Below, in pieces: positions 27,074 to 36,100 of a stretch of 64,000 nucleotides of DNA. Below the pieces are notes generated by a model. The model worked only from the letters and a program-made list of their open reading frames with translations, was not told the DNA's origin and made no database searches. Within the stretch, counting starts at the first letter, position 1. The number at the start of each line of letters is the position of its first letter. A program made the position numbers and the translations under genes. Source of the DNA: Anseranas semipalmata (Eukaryota > Chordata > Aves > Anseriformes > Anseranatidae); NCBI GenBank assembly GCA_013399115.1, contig VXAA01001508.1, positions 1,047,849-1,111,848 of the forward strand, in the 5' to 3' direction.

Positions 27074-27689
27074 ATACTAAGCTGTTCTTTGTTTCACAGC
27101 AGCATTTTAATTTTAAAAATCAGCTTAAGGGAAAAATAGGTGAAGAGGTTAAATACTTTTGAGAAGAGAACTTCATTTCTTAAGCAAATGTAATGCTCCA
27201 GATTAAACACGGGCTTGGAGTTTTCTTTAAATTGTTTCTTTTCCTTTCATTCTCCTTTCAAATATATTTTCAAACTCTAAATTATTTGATTTGAAGTGGG
27301 TTTTGACCTATAACACTTTTTTTAGCTTTTTTTTTTCTATCTAAAAAGAAACGTTCTTAACTTAGCTCTAACCACTGATAGCTCCTGGAAAAATACACGG
27401 TGCTAACCATTGTTTGTACAAGGCTTGAAAGAGCTGAGACACCATTAACAAAATGGCCAAAGGGCCTGGGAAAGGCTCAGGGACAAACTCTTACGTGAGC
27501 TTCCACCGCAGCATTGCAACTGGCTCACAGCACACCTCAATTTCCGACCTTCTCCACACATCCTGCCCCCCAGTCTCCAAAACGCCAACACGGATTTAAA
27601 TACCACCTGCTGCTTCTTTAGTAAAGAAATGAAGCCTCAGGTAGCATTTCTGTGCACAAACACCTGGTGATGGCCTCAAGCCTTCTCCT

Positions 27690-27905
27690 CTCGCAGCTCG
27701 GCCTCCTGCTTCCAGAGGCAGCTGCCGACACACTTAATCCTCCCGCAGCAGCTCCGCCGGCGGTGCTCGCGTTTGCCCTGTCCTTCCTGCCCTGCGCTGG
27801 GCCAAGCACACCCAGGTCTTCGGGCACCGGCTCGGGAGCGACCGCAGCTGGTGCACAGAATACACCCCGCTCATCCGAAGCAGAGGCAACCGGCCTGCGA
27901 TTTGA
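27690..27905. promoter_or_regulatory. CpG-rich patch
   Basis: About 19 CpG in roughly 215 bp, ending abruptly at the ATT microsatellite. It lies about 300 bp left of the denser block at 28200-28440, with AT-rich DNA between, so the two may be one interrupted island. Confidence 0.35.
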
Positions 27906-27914
27906 CTTGATTTG

Positions 27915-27935
27915 ATTATTATTATTATTATTATT
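27915..27935 (+). repeat. (ATT)7 microsatellite
   Basis: Seven perfect ATT units followed by a T tract, at the sharp boundary between a CpG-rich patch on the left and AT-rich DNA on the right. Confidence 0.97.
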
Positions 27936-28199
27936 TTTGTTTTTCTGTGGGTGGTGTTCCCTCTGTTCCTACTTACGAGCTGGGGGTTATTTGAAGTGGG
28001 TTATTCTTTTATTTATGCACTCCTATTATCACAGGAACCAAATGGCAACCTTCAAGAAAAAGTGTTTGCGAGGCTGGGGGCGGTGGGAAGACAACAAACT
28101 GAAGTCAGAGAAAGGGGGTTACATCTTTATCAAAAGACAAATTAATTTCTCTCTGGTCTCAGGAACTCATGCAAAATTTCTAGGCCGTTTGCTAATTTT

Positions 28200-28440
28200 C
28201 CCGTGGCACCGGCAGCACGGGTGCGCGCGATTCCGAGGGAAGGGCCGGGAAGGGAGGGCGAGAGGAGGGGAACGCGGTACCGGTGCAGCACCCCGCGATG
28301 GAGGGGCTCGGCCAGGCTCCCGTCCCCGCCTGTCCCCGGCTGCTCAGCGTTCACGCCACGTCCCCATCGCACCGGGCAAGGCACCAGCACGGCGATTTCC
28401 CTTACGGAACCCAGCGGGCCATCCGTCAGGTTCACAGGCT
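28200..28440. promoter_or_regulatory. CpG-island-like block
   Basis: About 28 CpG dinucleotides in 240 bp, GC-rich throughout, the densest CpG run in the window. It holds GCGCGCG and ACCGGT. In birds such dense patches often mark promoters or hypomethylated regulatory DNA. No start codon, exon or TATA box can be tied to it; the 199-aa and 161-aa frames through it are Arg/Gly/Pro-rich and show no domain. Confidence 0.5.
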
Positions 28441-29254
28441 ACAACAGAAGGAGAATTAGTGCTGTGGCAACACACCCTGTCCTCACCCCCCTCTGCCATC
28501 TCCTTTATTTTTTGCTGGGCCCTGGAAGCATCCTGAGTTTTTGTGCCTTACCCATCCCCTTCGCAAGGCTGGGCAGGGCACGGGACCATAATCAAGGTGA
28601 CAGAATGCGGCTCCGACCACTGCTTTACAAAGACAGCACTGGTTTTATCAGCGTTCTGCTGATAAAAAAAAGCCCCTGCTGGAATTAGGGATTTGCAGTC
28701 CTCGGGAGTTTCTCTGCCCTTGGCAAAGCCCCGGGTTCTGCTGGAGCCGCTGGGTGCCCCGGGGAGCTGCAGGGCCAGGTGCGGGACCACCAAGAGGGGA
28801 GAACCGGGACTGCCTGACGTCTGCACCCTTCCTGCCTCCCAGAGCCAGGCAGGAACACTCAGAAACACCGAGGGATTTTAAAAGATCCCAGAATAATCAA
28901 ATACGCCTCTTAATTTAGCTAAAGGCTGGGGTCTTCCCCAGCAATGCCTACAACAAGCCGACAACAATGCAACATTATCAGCACAAAACAAACAAGCAAA
29001 GTAAAAAATAAGCCAGCTGCAGGAATCGTGTGGATTTCAATTTCATCCCAAACTTGCCAGCTCTCACAGAAACTTAAAGCATTTAGTTCTTCATTTTAAA
29101 GACATGAGCTGGCAATACTGCAAGAATTCCCAGCTGAATGAGAATACATCTTTTAAAAAAGGCCTCTAGACTTGATTTAAAAGCTTCAGCATCCCACCAC
29201 TTCTCTCCTTAGATGTCCTAATGTTTTAAGAGCTCCACTAACCAAGCATGTGAC

Positions 29255-29379
29255 TTTCCTTTCCTTTCCTTTCCTTTCCTTTCCTTTCCTTTCCTTTCCT
29301 TTCCTTTCCTTTCCTTTCCTTTCCTTTCCTTTCCTTTCCTTTCCTTTCCTTTCCTTTCCTTTCCTTTCCTTTCCTTTCC
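29255..29379 (+). repeat. (TTTCC)25 microsatellite
   Basis: Twenty-five perfect tandem copies of TTTCC (125 bp), a pure polypyrimidine strand, ending at a single N at 29380. After the N the sequence continues as CTCTCCCTCTCC. The lack of any interruption points to a recent expansion or a collapsed array, and the N suggests the assembler stopped or a base was ambiguous there. Frames of Lys-Gly-Lys-Glu-Arg type on the minus strand come from the repeat and are not coding. Confidence 0.99.
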
Positions 29380-29380
29380 N
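29380..29380. other. Ambiguous base (N) at the end of the TTTCC array
   Basis: Single undetermined base at the array boundary; the true array length is therefore uncertain. Confidence 0.99.
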
Positions 29381-29573
29381 CTCTCCCTCTCCTTCCCAGT
29401 TTCACTGTGGGTACGTTCAGCTGCCAGCCCAGGATGCTCACCTGCAGGTGAATGCTCCCGGGCCCATGTTCTGATCCCCAGCCTCCCATTTCCCTGCCAG
29501 CTGCAAAACAAGCGTGGAAGACCCATCCTAAAGATGTACTGGAAATGGTGAAGCCAACACAAGACAGAGGTTG

Positions 29574-29588
29574 GATTAGATTAGATTA
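29574..29588 (+). repeat. (GATTA)3 short tandem
   Basis: Three consecutive GATTA units preceded by G, giving GGATTA, the core recognised by K50 homeodomain factors of the Otx/Pitx type. It is as easily a short tandem repeat. Confidence 0.7.
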
Positions 29589-29699
29589 ATAGAAAGAATG
29601 GCTTAAGAAATCATCCATTGTTTCCCACTTGCCTGTTAATTTTACACCCGCTTATATCAAGCCCACCATACCGTCAGAAAGAGGGAACGTCCCTGCCTG

Positions 29700-29835
29700 G
29701 GATGCAGCGTGTGTTTCCCTCCGCTCCCTCCCGCCCGGAGAGGCGCGCTCATCCTCGTGGCACCCGCGGAGGGGAGGAAGAGCGCGCCTGCAGCCAGGGG
29801 CCATTTCTTTCCTCCGCGGCTACAGAGAGGAACGC
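29700..29835. promoter_or_regulatory. Small CpG-rich patch
   Basis: About 13 CpG in 135 bp, including AGGCGCGCTC, CCCGCGG, AGAGCGCGCC and TCCGCGGC (two SacII-type CCGCGG sites). AT-rich, homeodomain-motif-rich DNA follows directly. Confidence 0.35.
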
Positions 29836-29849
29836 TGTGCTTCATAAAC

Positions 29850-30125
29850 ACACTTCAAAGATGCCACACTATTAAATATACATGGACATCATGTGGATCT
29901 AAGCTAAATACATATGGCCTTTGATTGCTTGGCATTTCCAATTCATACAGGAACATTACTGCGATGCATTATTGATGACCAGTAGCATTTCACAGTCTCA
30001 AACTAAGGACACCTCTCCCCTTTCTCCCTTCCTTGTATGCAGCACCCTTCGCTCAGAGTCTGAACAGTCTAATTAAGCCGTGATTAGCTGTATATGCAAT
30101 TCTGACTCCGCTGATTTGGTTGTGC
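29850..30125. promoter_or_regulatory. Candidate conserved noncoding block with homeodomain motifs
   Basis: AT-rich single-copy DNA next to a CpG patch. TAATTA lies at 30070-30075, GATTAG begins near 30082 and ATGCAAT near 30094, with further TATTAAATA and GCATTATTGATGACC stretches. Clustered homeodomain and POU-like cores beside CpG-rich DNA are typical of developmental enhancers, but this is composition-based inference. Confidence 0.28.
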
Positions 30126-30161
30126 AAACACCGCTGCTGCAAGCTCGTGGTGCTCGCTGCG

Positions 30162-30254
30162 GCACATCTGTCTGGCCAGTGCACATCTGTCCGGCTGGTG
30201 CTTGCCAAAGCACATCTGTCTGGACAGCTTGGGTGCCGCTGCACAGCTGGACGG
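30162..30254 (+). repeat. GCACATCTGTC(T/C)GG motif cluster
   Basis: Three near-identical 14-bp motifs start at 30162, 30181 and 30210, and a degenerate fourth (GCACAGCTGGACGG) starts at 30241. The spacings are 19, 29 and 31 bp, so this is not a strict tandem repeat. It could be a decayed minisatellite or clustered binding sites. Confidence 0.8.
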
Positions 30255-30939
30255 ACGTGCCCGGCTGGAGCTCCACGGGGGAGAGCAGGGATGAGGCAGG
30301 CAGCAAGCGGAGAGCAGAGACGGAGGCTTTCCTTCAGCTTCAAAGAGCTGGAGGCTGCAGGGAGAGGACGTGAGCAGGGCCACCGGCTGCTGGCTCAGCC
30401 TGGTGATGGCAACAACTTTCCCCGTGTTCACCCCATCAGGAACTTCCCAGCTTGCAGCCCTGGGGGCACACCGCACTCCTTGGGAGCTGCTGCACGCCAA
30501 GGCTTGGCTGGCCTCATCCCCCAGAGACCTTCAGTTTTCCTGGGCAAACTCATGTCCCTCTTCTCTATTCCTATAATATGCTTTGGAAAGCCCAGACACC
30601 TTCCCTGTTCTCTCCCTGGACATTTCGGCCACTTATTGCTTCCCTCCTTCCTGGACAAAAGCATAGGTCAACCCTGCGTGCCCCGTGTCCCCGACATGCC
30701 GGGTATGTCACACCCCTGCCTATGTGCTGCCACCACGCATGTCCCCGGCTGCGGCGGGGAAATTCCACGGGAAAATGCTGGCATCTCTGCAGCTGTCAGC
30801 TTGTGAGCGATCCCTCACTCCAAGTCTTCCCTCCCCCTTTTATTTTTTTTTCAAAAAGGAATTCTCCAGAAACAAGAATTTAGGAGGAGAAGAAGAAGAT
30901 TTGGAAAGAGAAAAGCAGAATCATTACAGCTGAGAAACA

Positions 30940-31110
30940 GCTCTTGAAACTTATTAGCTCATGACTCATCTCTCTGAAAGGAGCTAATACCTTAATTTCA
31001 TATTTCTCTGCTCAAATGGAGACCAAAGCATAAACTGAAATGAAACTTTACACTAATGGCTTCTTAATTACACCCATCTAAAAGCAATTACCTGAGGTTT
31101 AACAGATACA
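30940..31110. promoter_or_regulatory. Candidate conserved noncoding block
   Basis: Contains an AP-1 TGACTCA at 30962-30968, two GCTAAT/ATTAGC elements flanking it, TAATTA at 31065-31070 and GCAATTACCTG near 31084. Stops are frequent in all frames. It lies just left of the CGGCA array. Confidence 0.25.
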
Positions 31111-31176
31111 AAGTTAGGGTTGAGGCGGTCACTGGAAGGGAATTGTTGGCTGGGAAGGGGTGGGCTGTGGGGAGGT

Positions 31177-31220
31177 GGCACGGCATGGCACGGCACGGCA
31201 CGGCACGGCACGGCACGGCG
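31177..31220 (+). repeat. (CGGCA)n short tandem array
   Basis: About eight copies of CGGCA, with one CGGCA-to-TGGCA variant in the second full unit and a final CGGCG. Every unit carries a CpG, so the array is a dense CpG target. It sits in a GC-rich stretch (31130-31340). Overlapping frames encode His-Gly-Thr-Ala/Arg or Cys-Arg-Ala-Val-Pro repeats and are artefacts. Confidence 0.95.
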
Positions 31221-32949
31221 GCCGGGCTGCTTCGGCTCCCTTGTCTCCGCACCCCGACACTGCACAGCAGCTCAGCTCCTGCAGTCTCTCCAAGAGCATC
31301 TGCCTAGCGCTGGCCCCAGAGCTCCTGCCCCCTAACTCCCAGCCTGCACCCCGCATTGTGTCAGCTCCCTCCTGCCACCTCTCCACCTGCGGGAGCAGGA
31401 GTGTTCCTACCGGTCTCGCCGCGCATTTTAAGAACCTCTTAATACTTACTGAAGGTTTTGAAATTATCCACAAAACGTCGCCACAGGAGATCGAAGTGGT
31501 GGCATTGCTGTTATTAGCAGGACTATTATTACTACTGCTGTGGGTAGGTTTCAGCTGCGCGCTGTTCGCGGTTTAATGCCTTGGCAGTAACAAAGGGACT
31601 CTGTGAGCCGGTGGAGCCCGGGACGCCACGCGAGCTGTGTAGGCTTCCCGTACGCCTGGGGGGAATTAGCTGCCGGGAATGGGGTCCAGAGCAGGCAGTA
31701 CATGGAGCTATGAGCCCTGCTGGCTGGGAAGTGATAACCATCGTGGAGGTGGATCTGCAGTCCCAAACCTCTCTAGAGCTTTAGTCTGAGCCGCAAGGAA
31801 ACGCCTTCCTCCCTTCATGGTTTAGAGGCCAGGAGCCTCAGCTGGATACAGGGGCCGTCCTCCCCCTGCAATCAGCCCGGGGAGGAGCCTTTCCTTTTGT
31901 TCAGAGCACTGGAAGCAGAGTTCTAGGTGCTGCATCCCACTTCAAAGGTGGGCATGTATTTTCTTCATGAGTGTTTAATATTAAAAGGAAAAACAACGCC
32001 TGTAGCAGGAACTGAAAGCTGCATCTTGCTTCCCACAGGTGCTCTGGTCACCACGGACACACAGCCTGTGTCCCTCATCTTTTACTGTCCCGCTGTTGCT
32101 GAAAACGGGTCCCAGCGAGACCTGCAGAAACAAGTGCTGCGGGACCCCGCGGCCAGCCAGGCCCGTGAACTGCTCCCGCTCTGTCCCTCCCTGCAGACAC
32201 ATGAAAACCTCCTCCTCGCTGCTTGCCAGGATGATGCCCTGGGAAGTGAAGGAGACTTATTTGACTTCCCGCAGCAAAAAGCAATAACTGAACCCAGTCT
32301 TCTGTGTATCAGGAAGATGCTGCAATTATTGAACTGCTGGCTAAAAGGGAGGGGTGAAGCTGTTTTCTTCCTTGGCCACAGCTTTGGTTAAAGCATAAAA
32401 CATATGTGCAGCAGGCCTGTTGGCTTAGGATTTTTTTTTAATCAACCTAAGAAGAGATCTGCCCACTTTGCCAGCACCAGAAGAGCTTGGCATTGCTGGT
32501 GCCAGGCAGGAGCTGGGTCCTGGCACGGCTGGGGCTGGGCAAGCTCAGGACATGGCAGCGTGTGACCATCAGCAGCAGAGAGGCTCTGAAGGTCATTATT
32601 TTTCTACTGGATACACAAGGTGGGGCAACACAGCGGCTCTTGAATCGTCTCCTGCTCCCGCCACTATCGACGTGGAGGAACGACCCTCAAGAGGCCAAAT
32701 AAAACATTCGTAGCAAGGACAGCTTTCAGGCAGCTTTGTGGTTCAACAGAAAAGCTGAAGGCTTTGGGAGGGAGGAATGAATTTTGGGAGGAATGGCCGC
32801 TGCTCGCTGCCTTGTCCCCCCGATGTGACGGGCTCCCCGTGCCCGCTCAGCCCCACCAGGCCACCCGGAGACCCACGAGCAGCTGCAGGCAGCAGGGTGC
32901 CCGCTGAAGCCTCAAAGCACCCACATCAGCTTGTGGGCCTTGTGCTGTG

Positions 32950-33060
32950 TCGCACCACTGAATGAGATAATACAATTACTGGATAATTAGAGTCATCAGA
33001 AAACGTTCTGCAATGGCAGCCTTTTAATTGACTTCCCCATTAACAGATAATGATCAGGCT
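32950..33060. promoter_or_regulatory. Candidate conserved noncoding block
   Basis: AT-rich island in GC-rich surroundings. TAATTA at 32984-32989, TTTTAATTG near 33022, GATAA cores near 32965 and 33046. It ends at a C-rich tract (33093-33108). Confidence 0.25.
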
Positions 33061-33092
33061 CCGCTCCTGCCAGGACGACCCCTTGCTTCTCT

Positions 33093-33108
33093 CCCCCCCC
33101 CGCCCCCC
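33093..33108 (-). other. C-rich tract (G-run on the minus strand)
   Basis: Fifteen C interrupted by one G. On the minus strand this is a long G-run that could contribute to a G-quadruplex, but four separate G-runs with normal loops are not present. Confidence 0.6.
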
Positions 33109-33109
33109 G

Positions 33110-36100
33110 GGAGCAAGCAGTTGACCTGAAAGGGAAAAAGCACAGCTGTCCTGAGTCCACTCATGGCTAACGCGTCCTTCCACTTTGGTCGGGGAAGCAA
33201 CAAACTGAGACTAATAGACAGGAAAGAGAAGGTTTCTCAAGCTGGCTGCGAGGGTGGAGGGAGAATCCATCCCGAGCAAGCTCTGCTTTCGCGGTCGGAT
33301 GAGGCTCACAGCTTGCTCCGTGCGAGGCAGCCCCTGCGACAGGGCTGGCACAGCAATGCACGCAGCAGCCGCTGCACTTGCGCTGCCCCGTCCTTCTCCC
33401 ACCAGCCCACATCTCTCCCCAGCACCAGCCTGGGGTCCTGCTCGCCCTCCCTCTGCTCAGCAAACATGTCCAGAGAACACGGATGCAATGTCACAGCTCT
33501 GTTCAGGATGCCAAACACCTGGTGCTTCTTTGTGCTGGAACTAGAGCTAAACATTTCCGTTGTATTTCATGGCATGGAACTGGGCTGACAGCACTTGTTT
33601 TGGAAGAAAAGGGTTGAATTCCCTGGGGAGTGATTTGCTACCCTTACAAAAACCCTCAGCTACCCCTCGGCTGGAAACTTTCTAACGACACACGCTGTGA
33701 TGCCTTGGTGCAATGGGATCTTCTCACGAGAAAGGTTTCACCCACACGCGGAGCTCCCGTTTGGGTACTGAGCACTTGGGAAAAAGGCAGAAGCTATCGT
33801 ATCCGAGCACAAATCTTAGTTAGGATTTTAAGTGCCTTTTCAATCCACGCAGTAAATCCATTTTTCCAGCAGCAGTGGGAAGAAAGCCAAGCCTCCTTTT
33901 CTGCCTGGTAACCCATGCTCCCCACGGGCCCGGGTCCCCCGGACTTTGGGCACTGACGGGGCAGGGGCTGCAGGCTCCTTGGCTAACGAGAGCTGGTAAC
34001 TGCTGCAGTCACACGTCAGTCACGAGCAGCGCGAGGCTCTTCCCACTGCCAGCTGCACAAGACAGGCAGGAATTTCGTAACTGTTTCCTCTCCTACCGTG
34101 TAAAATGTGGTTGAAACTGCCTAATTTATGTAAAAGTTACTTGGGAAGGACCGACAGACGAAGAGATGGAACATGACTGTGGAAAGATGGTTTCCTTAGG
34201 GACCGGTTTAAAAACAAACCAACTTTCTGCCAGGGCTGTGATGCCATCCCGAAGAGTCCAGTGCTTTCTACTTCCGCGATTGCAGCCTCTCCTTTGGTGT
34301 GGGGAAGATGCGTTGTCCCCACATGGTTTAAAACCAGTAATAATCCAAAGGAGAGGAGTTGCTAATATGAAACAGTTGAGATGCTCTCAGATTAGATCAA
34401 CTGATAAAAATTGGTGCTGAAATCTGCAGAACCTGACCGAGAGCCGCTGAAGACCTCTCCTTCCCTGCTTCTGGAGAAAGAGTAACCAGCAACCGCGTTT
34501 CTTCTGGTGCTCTGATCCACCTTCAGAGCACAAGCTGGGAAATGGAACTCATTTCAGACGGCTGTAAATGCAAACTTGAAACCAAAATGAAAAGGCTTTG
34601 CAGGAAGTTGCTGGTTACTGCGAATCCCTGAGCGTGCCTGTCCCGAGGACCAGGCAGGGAGGCGGCGGTGCAGGCAGCTCTCCAAACCAGCAGCAACGGG
34701 GGGCTCAAGACACCCTCAACCTGCGTCGTTAACCTCCCTGTAAATCGTGGATATTGGTGCCATGCTGACCACGGGACATTACAGGAGCACAAAAAGACTT
34801 ACGCAATGTTGGCAAACAAACTTGGAGGCACCTCATGAAAACACGCACCCGGGGGGACCTGGGGTGCCCCTCAGCCTTGCACAAGGAACTGTTGTCGGGA
34901 ACTGCCAGGATCCATTTCTTATTCCTTTTTCCAGGCAGGTGGCTAAAGACAGGAGCGACCAGTAAAAACAAAAAAAGCCCTGGTTTAGCAATAAAGAAAC
35001 AGGGAAGCGGTGACCAAACTGTGTTTCTCTGGCACATTATTTTACTGTCTAGACTGGCTGTCAGATGTTGTTTTGTTGTTCTGCATGCCTAAGGGCTATA
35101 CCAAAGCTGGGATCCCCATGTACAGGCTGCTTTGTTTAATGAGAGACAATCCCTGCCCCCAGGGATCTGTAATCAAAACAGGCAGGACAAACAAATGGAA
35201 TACAGTCGCTGCTGCGTTCATCCTGCGTACGGATGGAAACAAGACCCCAAAGAGATTAAGTGGCCTGCCTGAGGCCACCCAGAAAACCTGTGGCAATGCC
35301 AAGGAAAAAAAAAACAAACACACGTCCTCTGAATCCTAATGCCCAAATTTGTCTCCAGGACCAATATGTCTCCCTGTTTCCAGAAGCATCCAGAGAGATC
35401 CCAGTTAAGACACTGCTGCTGTTCTACAGCTGCACTGCTTCCTGGAGAAATCCAGCACATCAGCTTTCTCCCGCGCTAAGGAACCTACGGATGCTTTGTT
35501 TCCTCCCTGGAGTGGGCGAGAGAGCCCTCCCTGGAGGCACGGGGAGGAGACGGTTGAAAGGGGTGGGGGGAAGAAAAGTCGCCAGCCTTTCTGACGCTGG
35601 AATGTAAATAGTGTTTTGCAAAAGAGCCATTTATCAGTGAAATTATAGAATCTGTTTGAAGATTCCCCTGGAGGATGCACTAAAAAGATGGCTTGTATGG
35701 AACTTAACGAGAGGTTTCCTGCAACACGCCTGGGCTTCGTGTAGGCAGGAGCACTTTGCTGAGAATTAAATCCGCGTTGGAAATGTTAATAAATGCAGAC
35801 ACATGTTCTTGTTTGTAGGACGCGCTGTGCCTCCTTTATTTATTTCCTTCATTTTATTCTTCGGGATGTAGCTACAGTGCCAGCCCCTCTCCCCGACACC
35901 TCCCTGGGGAAGAAGTTGCCGTCTCATTGCTCTCCCTTGGGCTGCTGCACGCTCCTCTCCGCCTGTCCTACCGCTGCCTCTGGCCAGGAAGCACCAAGGT
36001 AGCTGCAGGGGAAGGGATGCTTTAGTTTCTGGGCAGATATCAGCTTTCACTGAGGACTGGAAAAAAGAACCAGGGCTATAGGCTCAGGACTAGCTGAAAC

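Larger units (their letters stand above)
22795..27600. other. No gene seen; noncoding DNA
   Basis: Includes an AT-rich stretch at 26900-27420 and a GC-richer one at 25130-25440 where frames of 160, 104 and 103 aa overlap on both strands without domains. The other recognisable elements in it are listed separately. Confidence 0.6.
30126..32940. other. No gene seen; GC-rich noncoding DNA
   Basis: The 228-aa frame 30120-30806 runs through the GCACATCTGTC motif cluster and overlaps frames of 143 aa on the same strand and 138 aa on the other. It is Arg/Gly/Pro/Cys-rich with no domain. A 154-aa frame 31927-32391 is likewise unrecognised. Confidence 0.55.

Noticed and set aside
27937..28536. 199-aa frame through the CpG block as a first exon
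   Set aside because: The Arg/Gly/Ala/Pro run comes from CpG-rich DNA; there is no recognised protein and no clear donor site matched to it.
29218..29562. Lys/Glu/Arg/Gly repeat protein on the minus strand
   Set aside because: It is the translation of the TTTCC microsatellite and contains the undetermined base.
30120..30806. 228-aa plus-strand frame as a gene
   Set aside because: It runs through a repeat motif cluster, overlaps several other long frames on both strands, and has low-complexity Arg/Gly/Pro/Cys-rich composition with no domain.
31129..31473. Cys-Arg-Ala-Val-Pro repeat protein
   Set aside because: Translation artefact of the CGGCA tandem array.
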